57,729 nucleotides of DNA from Thermoplasmata archaeon (lineage in GTDB: Archaea > Thermoplasmatota > DTKX01 > JAHFTX01). The translations under genes were made by a program, and so were the position numbers. The notes below the pieces were generated by a model. That model was not told the DNA's origin. It did not search any database and saw only the letters and a list, made by a program, of their open reading frames with translations. This document shows, in pieces, positions 27,052-34,734 of the stretch. Location: the NCBI GenBank assembly GCA_023265395.1, contig JAHFTX010000014.1, forward strand, positions 1 to 57,729, written 5' to 3'. Positions within the stretch are counted from its first letter, which is position 1, and every line of letters begins with the position of its first letter.

Positions 27052-27822
27052 ATGGGCTATCCCCCGCAGGGCTATGGTGCTCCTGCCCCAGGGTACGGCG
27101 CGCCGCCGCCGTACTATGGCGCGCCGGTGACCCTTGCGCCGCCGGGGATGCCCGGTCCTCCCTCCATCGATCCTGCCAAGCGGATCATCGCCTTCATCAT
27201 CGACGCCGTCATCATCTGGATCCCCAGTTGGATCGTCGCCACCATCGCCAGCATATTCTTCTACCGAGAGTGGGTAGTGTATGACTCCCAGAAACTCATC
27301 GCGAGCCTCTGTGCGATGGTGCTGTGGTTCCTCTACATCACCAGCATGGAAGGGCAGGACGGCCGCACGATCGGCAAGAAGGTCATGAGCGTCCAGATCG
27401 TCCGTGTGGTCGATCGTCAGCCGATCGGTCGCGCCGAGGCGACGGTCCGCGCCGGCTACCACGCACTCTATGCGCTGCCCTTCTACCTCAACATCCTCGT
27501 GCTGCTCATCGACCTGATCAAGGTCGCCGGAGTCGCCCGACGGACGATGGGCGACGAGCGTGCGGGCACCATGGCCATCGAGACGCTGCCCACGATCGAC
27601 CCGATGCCGCCGATGTACGGGGCGCCTCCCCCTGGCTACGGCGCGTCCCCACCACCCTACGGGGCCCCCCCGCAGTACGGCGCGGTGCCCCCGGCCTACG
27701 GCGCGCCACCGCAGTATGGTGCACCGCCTCCGGCCTATGGCCCACCCCCGCAGTACGGTGCACCGCCACCCGGCCCCTACGGGAGCGGCTACCCCCCCTA
27801 CAACCAGCCGCCACCCTACTGA
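27052..27822 (+). CDS. RDD-family membrane protein with Pro/Gly/Tyr repeat tails
   Basis: A 256 aa protein. The N-terminus (about 40 residues) and the C-terminal third are rich in Pro, Gly, Tyr and Ala, with imperfect YGAPP-type repeats. The core (about 45-185) is an RDD domain with membrane helices (RIIAFIIDAVIIWIPSWIVA and others), a central GQDGRTIGKKVMSVQIV loop typical of RDD proteins, and a C-terminal helix pair. The RDD function is not established, though transport roles have been proposed. The ATG at 27052 follows a TATA-like element by about 26 bases, suggesting a leaderless mRNA. A related proline-rich protein begins at the right end of the window. Confidence 0.8.
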   Translation: MGYPPQGYGAPAPGYGAPPPYYGAPVTLAPPGMPGPPSIDPAKRIIAFIIDAVIIWIPSWIVATIASIFFYREWVVYDSQKLIASLCAMVLWFLYITSMEGQDGRTIGKKVMSVQIVRVVDRQPIGRAEATVRAGYHALYALPFYLNILVLLIDLIKVAGVARRTMGDERAGTMAIETLPTIDPMPPMYGAPPPGYGASPPPYGAPPQYGAVPPAYGAPPQYGAPPPAYGPPPQYGAPPPGPYGSGYPPYNQPPPY

Positions 27823-27896
27823 GCGCCCCGTCGCGTGGTCGCGCCCCAACGCTCAAGTAGCACGCGCACCCGAGAGGTCTCCCACCGGTTGATCCC

Positions 27897-28769
27897 ATGG
27901 CCCCCCACCGTCGCCGAACGATCCGCGACCTGCGCAAGCTGCGTGCCGCGGGGTCGCGGCTGACGATGGTCACCTGCTACGACTACAGCACGGCGCGCAT
28001 CCTCGACGACGCCGGGGTGGAGCTGTTGCTGGTGGGCGACACGCTGGGGATGGTGGTCCTGGGCCACGAGGACACCATCTCGGTGACCATGGAGGACATG
28101 ATCCACCATGGCGCCGCGGTGCGTCGTGGCGCGGCGGCGGCGATGGTGGTCGTCGACCTGCCCTTCCTCAGCTATCAGGTCAGCGACGAGCAGGCGCTCA
28201 TGAACGCCGGCCGGCTCGTCCAAGAGGGCGGCGCCAACGCCGTCAAGCTCGAGGGCGGCGTCGAGGTCGCCGCGCGGGTGCGCGCGATCACCGACAGCGG
28301 CATCCCCGTGATGGGTCACGTGGGTATGACCCCCCAGTCCGTCCACCAAAAGAGCGGCTTCCGACTCCAAGGCACCGACCCCGACAGCGTGGGCAAGCTG
28401 TTGCTCGACGTCGAGGCGCTGATCGCGGCGGGGGTCTTCTCCATCGTGCTCGAGGCGATTCCCTCCGAGGTGGCGCAGCTGATCACCGCTCGCAGCACGG
28501 TCCCGACCATCGGCATCGGTGCCGGGCCCCATTGCGATGGGCAGGTGCTGGTGCTCCACGACCTGCTGGGCATGTACCCCGACCTCGAACCGCCCTTTGC
28601 CAAGAAGTACGTCGACCTGCACGCCACCATCGGGGAGGCGGTGCGGTCCTTCGCCACCCAGGTGCGCGACGGCGCATTCCCCGACGTCGCCCACAGCTTC
28701 GCAGCCACCCCCGAGGTCGCCGCCTACGTGCGCGCCCTGCTGGAGGGCGGCGCGCGGCCGCGGCAGTGA
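27897..28769 (+). CDS. panB: 3-methyl-2-oxobutanoate hydroxymethyltransferase
   Basis: First committed step of pantothenate and hence CoA synthesis: adds a hydroxymethyl group from 5,10-methylene-H4-folate to 2-oxoisovalerate. The 290 aa protein matches PanB in LTMVTCYDYSTARIL, LLLVGDTLGMVVLGHEDT, NAVKLEGG, VMGHVGMTPQS and the C-terminal LVLHDLLGMYPDLEPPF. The ATG at 27897 fits the family start. The folate link recalls the glycine cleavage genes nearby. Neighbours on either side are on their own. Confidence 0.96.
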   Translation: MAPHRRRTIRDLRKLRAAGSRLTMVTCYDYSTARILDDAGVELLLVGDTLGMVVLGHEDTISVTMEDMIHHGAAVRRGAAAAMVVVDLPFLSYQVSDEQALMNAGRLVQEGGANAVKLEGGVEVAARVRAITDSGIPVMGHVGMTPQSVHQKSGFRLQGTDPDSVGKLLLDVEALIAAGVFSIVLEAIPSEVAQLITARSTVPTIGIGAGPHCDGQVLVLHDLLGMYPDLEPPFAKKYVDLHATIGEAVRSFATQVRDGAFPDVAHSFAATPEVAAYVRALLEGGARPRQ

Positions 28770-28799
28770 CCTGCTCCGTTGGGTCCTCGCGCGGACGCC

Positions 28800-29747
28800 T
28801 CACGGTGGCGCGGTAACGGGGCCCTCTTCTGCGCGCAGCAGCAGCGCCACCCCTCCGATCACCGCGACCCCTCCGATCAGGGCGAGGCGGTCGAGGGGTT
28901 CCTGGCCGATCCCCGCCGCCAGCAGCGCCCCGCACAGCCCGCTGGTCGCCAGGAGCACCGTGGCCTGGAGCGTGCCGATCCGGTCGACGGCTGCGAGGTA
29001 GCAGATGAGCGAGGCGCCCACGCCCAGCCCCCCGGCGGCCACCACCATCGGCCACAGCGAAACTGGTGGCAGCAGCGGCGCTCCGAGCACGAACACCACG
29101 ACCGCGAGCAACGCGCCCCCGGCGACCGCCTTGACGGCGATGGTGCCCAGCTGGTCCTCGGCGGTCGCCAGCCCCTTGGTGAGGGTGTTGTCGATCGCGA
29201 AGGAGGACGCGGCGCCGAGGACCAGCAGGTCCCCGATGCCGCTGCCCAGGCCGCCGCTGGGAAGGCGCGCGCTGACCGTCAGCCCCACGGTCGCTGCCAG
29301 CACGATCGCCACCCCCATCCCCTGCAGCGGCCGCACCCGCTCCTGCAGCAGCACCACCGCCGCCACGACGGTCAGCGCCACCTCGGCGGTCAGGACCACC
29401 GCGGCCGCACCGGCAGTGGTCTGCGAGAGCCCAGCGAAGAGCAGCAGCGGCCCGAGGAACGCGCCGAAGAGGACCGAGCCCGACAACCGGGCTCGCCCGA
29501 TCATGCTCGAGGGCAGCTGCCACGGCCCGTCGGAGCGCAGCGGTCTGGCCAGGGACGGTGCCACCCGCGGGAGCACCACGCGCAGGGTGCCCACGAGGAG
29601 GCCCGCCACCAGGTAGGTCAGCGCCGCCACCGCCGGGGCCGAGAGGGCAAGGCTCAACGGCTTGCCGCTGACGGTCAGCGAACCAAGCAGCACACCGGCA
29701 GCGACACCCAGCACCACTCCGCCACTGCGCCCCGAGCGGGTCCTCAC
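28800..29747 (-). CDS. EamA/DMT-family transporter
   Basis: A 315 aa polytopic membrane protein with roughly ten hydrophobic helices arranged as two halves of the drug/metabolite transporter superfamily. Examples are LSLALSAPAVAALTYLVAGLL, the AAAVVLTAEVALTVVAAVVL segment and the LLVLGAASSFAIDNTL start of the second half. A hydrophilic metabolite is the likely substrate, unspecified. The start is the GTG at 29747, whose first bases overlap the stop of the upstream gene as GTGA. It is therefore translationally coupled to the tandem paralogue gene, and the transporter may export or import the product of those unknown proteins. Confidence 0.8.
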   Translation of the reverse strand: MRTRSGRSGGVVLGVAAGVLLGSLTVSGKPLSLALSAPAVAALTYLVAGLLVGTLRVVLPRVAPSLARPLRSDGPWQLPSSMIGRARLSGSVLFGAFLGPLLLFAGLSQTTAGAAAVVLTAEVALTVVAAVVLLQERVRPLQGMGVAIVLAATVGLTVSARLPSGGLGSGIGDLLVLGAASSFAIDNTLTKGLATAEDQLGTIAVKAVAGGALLAVVVFVLGAPLLPPVSLWPMVVAAGGLGVGASLICYLAAVDRIGTLQATVLLATSGLCGALLAAGIGQEPLDRLALIGGVAVIGGVALLLRAEEGPVTAPP

Positions 29748-30544
29748 CCGGCCTTCCCTCGCATGTCGGTCAGCGCGATGGGGCTGTGCTTGGTGCCGAT
29801 GCGGGCCAGCCCCTCGAGCGTCTGCGGTGGCAACGCCTCGGGTGCGAGCGCCCGCAGCTGCTGCAGTTCGGCCAGTGGCGCCTGCTGGAGGGTCGGGGCG
29901 CTGCGGCGTACCAGCTCCTGGCTCATCGCCACGATGGGCACCGGGGCGCCCTCGAGGACGAGTGCCCCGCTGCGTGGGTCGGGCACGAAGGTGTAGGTCG
30001 CTACGAGCTCCGGCCCGCCATCGACGACGGTGACCGCCCCGGGGAGTTCCACAAGGTGGTGGGCACCGCTGCTGCGCCCCAGTGAATCGCCGATCGCCTT
30101 GACCTGTGCGCCGTCGGCGAGCACGATGACGGTGTCCGTCACGTGGTTGGGCCACGACGCGTAGGTGAGCACCTGCGCGCCGTCGTGGGTCGCGCCGCTG
30201 TAGACCGCGTGCCAGTTCCGCAGCGTGCCCAGGAAGACCGGGAGCTCCCGCAGCCGCAGCGCCCGCTGCTGCGCGACGGTGCCGCAGGGCCCGGCGAGCA
30301 TCAGCGGGTAGCGCTCACCGGTGGTGGGCACCTTGGCGGCACTCAGGTAGGCGTCGAGGGTCAGGGTGGTGCGGTCGACCTCGACCTGGCTGCGGCCCAG
30401 CGGCGCGACCACCGCCAGGGAGTGGATCGACGAGCGCCGCAGCAGGTAGCTGAAGCCGCAGCGGCGCCCCGGATAGAGGCGCCAATCCTCCGAAGGGGCG
30501 CGGCCGTACTTCCAGACGTCCTCGGTCACCAGCTCATGGGCCAT
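29744..30544 (-). CDS. Conserved protein of unknown function, tandem paralogue B
   Basis: A 266 aa protein without a recognised domain or signal peptide. Its first 80 residues align with the next upstream gene: YGRxP, RLxxGRRxxFS, HxL, PLGxSQxxVxR, TLDxxL, ERxP. The two are therefore paralogues. The N-terminal block holds several Arg, His and Tyr residues suited to ligand binding. The C-terminal part is less conserved. It follows paralogue A by 9 bases and overlaps the transporter gene by GTGA. GAGGG precedes its ATG at 30544. A cytoplasmic enzyme or binding role is possible but unsupported. Confidence 0.7.
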   Translation of the reverse strand: MAHELVTEDVWKYGRAPSEDWRLYPGRRCGFSYLLRRSSIHSLAVVAPLGRSQVEVDRTTLTLDAYLSAAKVPTTGERYPLMLAGPCGTVAQQRALRLRELPVFLGTLRNWHAVYSGATHDGAQVLTYASWPNHVTDTVIVLADGAQVKAIGDSLGRSSGAHHLVELPGAVTVVDGGPELVATYTFVPDPRSGALVLEGAPVPIVAMSQELVRRSAPTLQQAPLAELQQLRALAPEALPPQTLEGLARIGTKHSPIALTDMRGKAG

Positions 30545-30553
30545 GGTGCGCCC

Positions 30554-31339
30554 TCACAGGTGGGGGTCGGCGAGCTCGGCGTAGGTGGGCTTGTCCGCCA
30601 GCAGCAGGTCGGCGACGCGCTCCTGCGGGGGCGGCGAGGTGCCCACGGCTGACGCACTGACCCACTGCCCGCAGGGGCTGCTCTTGAGTCCCTCGTAGCG
30701 TCCCCACAGCTGCTCCTGCGTGTACTTGTGGGAGGGGACGGGACCGCTCTCGTCGAGCAGGATCCCCGCCTGCTCCTTGGGGAGGATGGTGTAGGCGTGG
30801 TCGAGCCATCGGCCGTTCTTGAGTTGGATGTACCCCTCGCGCAGGCGCACCAGCCGCGCGTTCTCCCCCACTTGCTCGTGCTGCAGCAGCTTGGCCCAGT
30901 CACCCGGAGCTAGCAGGGCGATGAAGAGGAACCGCGGGTGCTTGGGGTCGCGCCGGGCCAGCGTGTGGGTGAGATACCCGTGGAGCTTGAGGTTGGTGAA
31001 GCAGATCTCCAGCCCATGGAGGGAGGATTCGATCATCGGGACGTAGGCGAGGTTCTTGTGCTTGTGCGTCCCGGGGGCGGCGTTGAGGGCGTAGGCTAGG
31101 TAGGGGGTGCGCTCGGCGCTGAGGGGGGCCCCGCCGGAGGCGAGGAACTCATCGAGGGTCACCGGCTGCCGCTTCACGGCCAGTTGGCTCTGCCCCAGCG
31201 GGTCCTTGGGGACGAGGGTGTGGACCATCCGGCCATCGCTCACCCAGCTGAAGAGGGGGCGCCGGCCGCTGAAGAGCCGCGGCTCCTGGACGGGAGAACG
31301 GCCGTAGATGCTGATGTCATGGCTCTGCAACTCGGACAT
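30554..31339 (-). CDS. Conserved protein of unknown function, tandem paralogue A
   Basis: A 261 aa protein starting MSELQSHDISIYGRSPVQEP. It shares the pattern listed for paralogue B over its first 80 residues, with RLFSGRRPLFSW and DPLGQSQLAV as the clearest blocks. The rest is soluble and mixed alpha/beta in look, with no membrane segment. It is the first gene of a three-gene operon ending in the EamA transporter. A TATA-like element lies about 65-75 bases upstream of the ATG at 31339. Function unknown. Confidence 0.7.
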   Translation of the reverse strand: MSELQSHDISIYGRSPVQEPRLFSGRRPLFSWVSDGRMVHTLVPKDPLGQSQLAVKRQPVTLDEFLASGGAPLSAERTPYLAYALNAAPGTHKHKNLAYVPMIESSLHGLEICFTNLKLHGYLTHTLARRDPKHPRFLFIALLAPGDWAKLLQHEQVGENARLVRLREGYIQLKNGRWLDHAYTILPKEQAGILLDESGPVPSHKYTQEQLWGRYEGLKSSPCGQWVSASAVGTSPPPQERVADLLLADKPTYAELADPHL

Positions 31340-31404
31340 GGGGGGCCTCGGGCTTCGGGGGGGCTCCTTCGGAGCGCCTCGTAGGGCCGCCAACGGAACC
31401 CCTT

Positions 31405-31413
31405 CGATATAAC
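31405..31413 (-). promoter_or_regulatory. TATA-like element for the paralogue-transporter operon
   Basis: The minus strand reads GGTTATATC, an A/T-rich patch in GC-rich DNA. It would give a leader of about 40 bases for the gene starting at 31339. Confidence 0.45.
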
Positions 31414-31473
31414 CGAAGCGCCCTCTCGGGGCCGCCTTCGCAGCCACGAAGGGACTCTACGGGCGGTCAGAAG

Positions 31474-31480
31474 CTTTAAC
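31474..31480 (+). promoter_or_regulatory. TATA-like element for the small Lys-rich gene
   Basis: CTTTAAC lies about 67-73 bases before the GTG at 31547. It would give a leader of about 40 bases carrying the GGAGG ribosome site at 31535-31539. Confidence 0.45.
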
Positions 31481-31546
31481 TACGCTCATCCCGATTGTCG
31501 CCTCAGAGCCCGCCACGAAGGTGGTGGCTTCATCGGAGGATCCCCC

Positions 31547-31720
31547 GTGGTCTACGAATACGAGAACAAGAAGGGCGACAAGTACTACCTTCACCAGAAG
31601 GACAAGCTGTACTACTTTGCGAAGAAGAAGGGCCGCAACGCGATTGACATGCCGAAGGGCTACACCGTCATCGTGAACAAGAAGACCGGCCTGCCGTTCA
31701 TCAAGAAGAAGGTCAAGTAG
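31547..31720 (+). CDS. Small lysine-rich conserved protein
   Basis: A 57 aa protein, too short for most gene calls but convincing. It has a GTG start with GGAGG eight bases before it. The protein begins MVYEYENKKGDKYYLHQKD and ends GYTVIVNKKTGLPFIKKK. About a third of the residues are Lys, and Tyr is frequent. The pattern YEYxNKKGxxYYLH...YxVxxNKKTGLPxxKK resembles small hypothetical proteins I recall from many archaea and bacteria, which have no assigned role. The charge suggests nucleic-acid or ribosome contact; this is inference. The gene uses AAG-rich codons unlike its neighbours, consistent with high expression. Confidence 0.75.
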   Translation: MVYEYENKKGDKYYLHQKDKLYYFAKKKGRNAIDMPKGYTVIVNKKTGLPFIKKKVK

Positions 31721-31872
31721 GCCTTCACCCCCGGCGCGTCCGCTTCGTGCGGGCGCGTCACCGCTTCGGGGGCGCCCCTCGTGGTGCCCCCGGAGAATCT
31801 CCTTCTGTTGCCTTCGAGGCCTTCGGTCCGCACGGCGATGCGTTCAATACCCTGTCGAGAGGCTGCCGGCCC

Positions 31873-33246
31873 ATGGCGTCGCTGATCAGCCTGCTCGGTC
31901 GCGCCCGTGAGGCGGGCCTGCTGCAGGATGACGGCCTCGAGCAGGCCCTGCTGCGCACCGACCCGCTGCGCTTCGTCAGCGGCTGGAGCGCGCGCTTCGT
32001 CGAGACCGACGTGCCGCTGCCCGTGGCGGTCCGCGGGGCGCGGGGATTGTGCACGCTCCCGCCGTCGACGCTCTGCCTGCTGCTGGGCCAAGCCCACGTG
32101 CGACCGGGGGCAGGACCGGTGCTGGTGCTGGGGGCCGATGGTGGCTACCTGGGCTACCTGCTCAGTGAATGGCTCGCACCCAGCCCGATCACGGTCGTCG
32201 ACGCCGATTCCGACCTGGTGGAGCTGACCCGTCGCACCCTCGTGCGCACCCCCCCCAAGGGCGACATGGTCGTCTCGTGCCGCGACCCGATGGAGGGCCA
32301 CGCCGCCCACGGTCCCTACCAGGCGATCATCTCCACGGTCGCGCTCCCGGCGGTGCCGCGGGCCCTTGCAGCGCAGCTGCTCCCCAAGGGACGTCTGGTC
32401 GCCCCCGTCGGAATCGAGGGGGAGCAGCCCCTGCTGGCCTACGAGGCGCCCGAGGACGGCGTGCCGCCCCCTGCGGCACCCTCGGGCGACCTCTTCGACG
32501 CCGCCGAGCTCCGCCTGTTCGCAGCCACGGGCACCACCCACGTGGTCAGCTTCCCGCCCCTGCAGCGGCAGGTCGAGCCCGACCAGCCCTGGCGCACCGA
32601 CATCACGCTCCAGGACGTGCTGGCCAACGCCTGGCAGTACCGCATCAGCGATGAGCACGAGGGGCCCTTCCTCTCCCAGGCCCGCGACGGCATCACCATC
32701 TTCGAACGTCCCCACCCCGAGCTGTCGCAGGCGGGGCCGACGGCCCGCAAGGACGCCATGCGGGTGATGGAGCTGGCCTACCTCTTCCAGATGACCAAGC
32801 AGCTGCGCACGGCCATAGACCTCTACGAGCTGAGCCTCTCGATCCTGCCCACGGCCGAGGCGCACACCTTCCTGGGCTGGACCTACTCCCATCTGGGCCG
32901 CTTCGACCGTGCTATCGACGAGTGCAAGACGGCCATCACCGTCGATCCGGCGCTAGGCAACCCCTACAACGACATCGGGGCCTACCTCATCGAGCAGGGG
33001 CAGGTCGAGGAAGCGATCCCGTGGCTCCGCAAGGCCACCAGCGCGTCTCGCTACGACAGCCCCTTCTTCGCCCACGCCAACCTCGGACGGGTCCACCTGA
33101 TGCTCGGGCAGGTCGTCGAGGCACGTGCCGAGCTGCTCCGGGCGCTCGAGCAGAACCCCTCCTACCCCCTGGCCCGGGCGCTGCTCAAGGAGCTCGACGA
33201 GGCGATGGCGCAGCAGAGCGACGACGACCCGGGCGAGATGGGCTAG
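31873..33246 (+). CDS. SAM-dependent methyltransferase (PCMT-like) fused to TPR repeats
   Basis: A 457 aa protein. Residues 60-230 look like a protein-isoaspartate methyltransferase-type Rossmann domain: LPPSTLCLLLGQ, the SAM loop VLVLGADGGYLGYL (83-96), VVDADSDLVEL and a LPKGRLVAPVG strand near 175. From about 292 to 450 there are TPR-type helix pairs, with AEAHTFLGWTYSHLGRFDRAI and PYNDIGAYLIEQGQVEEAI as the clearest repeats. The TPRs probably recruit a partner or substrate protein. Catalysis on isoaspartate is not certain because the family's characteristic active-site residues cannot be fully traced. Its stop overlaps by 4 bases the convergent gene. Confidence 0.75.
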   Translation: MASLISLLGRAREAGLLQDDGLEQALLRTDPLRFVSGWSARFVETDVPLPVAVRGARGLCTLPPSTLCLLLGQAHVRPGAGPVLVLGADGGYLGYLLSEWLAPSPITVVDADSDLVELTRRTLVRTPPKGDMVVSCRDPMEGHAAHGPYQAIISTVALPAVPRALAAQLLPKGRLVAPVGIEGEQPLLAYEAPEDGVPPPAAPSGDLFDAAELRLFAATGTTHVVSFPPLQRQVEPDQPWRTDITLQDVLANAWQYRISDEHEGPFLSQARDGITIFERPHPELSQAGPTARKDAMRVMELAYLFQMTKQLRTAIDLYELSLSILPTAEAHTFLGWTYSHLGRFDRAIDECKTAITVDPALGNPYNDIGAYLIEQGQVEEAIPWLRKATSASRYDSPFFAHANLGRVHLMLGQVVEARAELLRALEQNPSYPLARALLKELDEAMAQQSDDDPGEMG

Positions 33247-34040
33247 CCCTGCCACGGTGCCCAGGCCTGCCCGGCACGCCGCGCCGAGAGCCACAGCAGA
33301 CCAAAGAGCCACTCTCCGCTGCGAGGGGTCCCCACGAGGTTGCCCCGGTGGGCGACCACCGTCAACAGTCCCACCAGCGGCACCTCGACCTCGAGCAGCC
33401 ACAGGCGCTCGCCCAAGGTCGGCAGCGGAAGCGTTCGCAGGATTCTGCCCTGGACGTACTGCTCGTCGGGCGGCGCTCGGGTCCCATCGACCTGCCAGGC
33501 CGGCAGCAGCGCCGGACCGGCAGGGGCCTGCTCGGGGGGGACGGTCCGCAGGTCGTAGGCGAGCGCACTGTAGTCGAGGTGCTCGACCATCCCCAGGTCG
33601 TAGGCCTTCTGCTCCAGCGCGTAGTCGGTGGCCAGCACCTGCAGCGTCTGCCCGCTCCCACCACGACCGATCCGGTGCTCGATCCGCGCCTGCCACTGGT
33701 CGGGCCAGCGATGGACCCGCAGGACCTCGACCGCGTGGGGTTGCGGCTGCAACGGGGTGACGTCGGGCCAGGCGTCGAGCACCAGCGGCGGGTCGTTGCT
33801 CGGGTCGATGGCCACGACCAGGGCGACCAGCTCGTGCAGCGGCAACCGGTACAGGGCGATCGGCGTCCCCCCCGGGTCGTCGGAGCGCGCGTGGGGCCAG
33901 CCCCCCAGGCGGTTGCCTACACCCAGGGCCATCGCCAGACAGCGGCCCAGCTCCTCCTCTCCCTCGAAGAGTGCGTCGAGGTGCCCACTGTGGTCGGAGG
34001 AAGTGTCGGCGACGATCTGGGGCACCAGGCGCGGAGACAT
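33243..34040 (-). CDS. Hypothetical protein
   Basis: A 265 aa soluble protein, not recognised. It starts MSPRLVPQIVADTSSD, has a central acidic/aromatic segment (VVAIDPSNDPPLVLDAWPD) and a C-terminal strand-rich stretch (ERLWLLEVEVPLVGLLTVVAHRGN). No signal peptide, membrane helix or cofactor motif is visible. The ATG at 34040 has a TATA-like element (minus strand ATCTTATG, about 34070-34077) roughly 30 bases upstream, which supports transcription and a leaderless start. It converges with the methyltransferase-TPR gene with a 4-base overlap and is divergent from the hemerythrin gene. Confidence 0.6.
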   Translation of the reverse strand: MSPRLVPQIVADTSSDHSGHLDALFEGEEELGRCLAMALGVGNRLGGWPHARSDDPGGTPIALYRLPLHELVALVVAIDPSNDPPLVLDAWPDVTPLQPQPHAVEVLRVHRWPDQWQARIEHRIGRGGSGQTLQVLATDYALEQKAYDLGMVEHLDYSALAYDLRTVPPEQAPAGPALLPAWQVDGTRAPPDEQYVQGRILRTLPLPTLGERLWLLEVEVPLVGLLTVVAHRGNLVGTPRSGEWLFGLLWLSARRAGQAWAPWQG

Positions 34041-34069
34041 CGGACGAGCCGCCGAAGGATCCGGACCCC

Positions 34070-34077
34070 CATAAGAT
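34070..34077 (-). promoter_or_regulatory. TATA-like element for the hypothetical gene at 33243-34040
   Basis: The minus strand reads CATCTTAT/ATCTTATG, 30-37 bases before the start codon, the expected distance for a leaderless archaeal transcript. Confidence 0.45.
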
Positions 34078-34204
34078 GCGTCTTGAGTGCGTGCAGACCA
34101 AGAATCTGCTCAGCAGAGGGCGTGGCAGTTGCACCACCATTGACCCACACCACCCCCTAGGCACCCCGCGACCCTCGCTGCGCGGGGGCTGCCCGGTGTC
34201 CACC

Positions 34205-34729
34205 ATGGGGCATGACCCGATCGACCAATTGGTCCGTGAGCACCGGTTCGTCGAGGGGATACTCGACCGAGCAGAGGCCGCCCTGTCCCCCACCACCGCT
34301 GCTCCGACCCCACAGGCGCTGGCAGCCGTCCGCCATCACATCGGACAACTGTGGGTGGAGTTCTACCATCACTCGCTGCATCGGGAAGAGCACCTGTTGT
34401 TCCCCCTGCTGGGCTCGCTGGCCCCTCCCGGAGAGGGGCCGGTCGCGGTCATGGAGCAGGAGCACCGGCAGATGAGTGCGCACTTTGCGACCGTGCTGAC
34501 GCCCAGCGCCAATGCGGCACAGGCCGGGCGCGCCGCCGCCGAGCTGTGCCAGGTCCTGCGGCTGCACATCCACAAGGAGGATTCCATCCTCTTCCCCATG
34601 GCCCAGCTGACGCTCAGTCGCGGACAGCTCTCGTCGCTTGCGGAGCAGTTCGCCCGCTACGACGGGGCGCTCCCCACGCCGCCGACGCCCGCGGCGTGGC
34701 ATCTCGCCGACTCTCGGGTGCAGCAGTGA
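34205..34729 (+). CDS. Hemerythrin-like HHE domain protein
   Basis: A 174 aa four-helix protein binding a di-iron centre, with possible oxygen, NO or iron-handling roles. The His/Glu ligands fall in the expected order: His13 (VREHRFVEG), His59/Glu62/His63 (HSLHREEHLLFP), His87 (MEQEHRQM) and His121/Glu125 (LHIHKEDSILFP). The two xEHxLFP / xxDSILFP helix ends are typical. The ATG at 34205 is preferred; an in-frame GTG at 34196 would add three residues. Six bases after its stop begins the tryptophanase gene, so they are probably co-transcribed. A protective role near an oxygen-sensitive pathway is plausible but inferred. Confidence 0.85.
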   Translation: MGHDPIDQLVREHRFVEGILDRAEAALSPTTAAPTPQALAAVRHHIGQLWVEFYHHSLHREEHLLFPLLGSLAPPGEGPVAVMEQEHRQMSAHFATVLTPSANAAQAGRAAAELCQVLRLHIHKEDSILFPMAQLTLSRGQLSSLAEQFARYDGALPTPPTPAAWHLADSRVQQ

Positions 34730-34734
34730 CGCGC

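Noticed and set aside
27600-27822. Periodic repeats that could suggest CRISPR or a satellite
   Set aside because: They encode YGAPP protein repeats, are in frame, and lack spacers.
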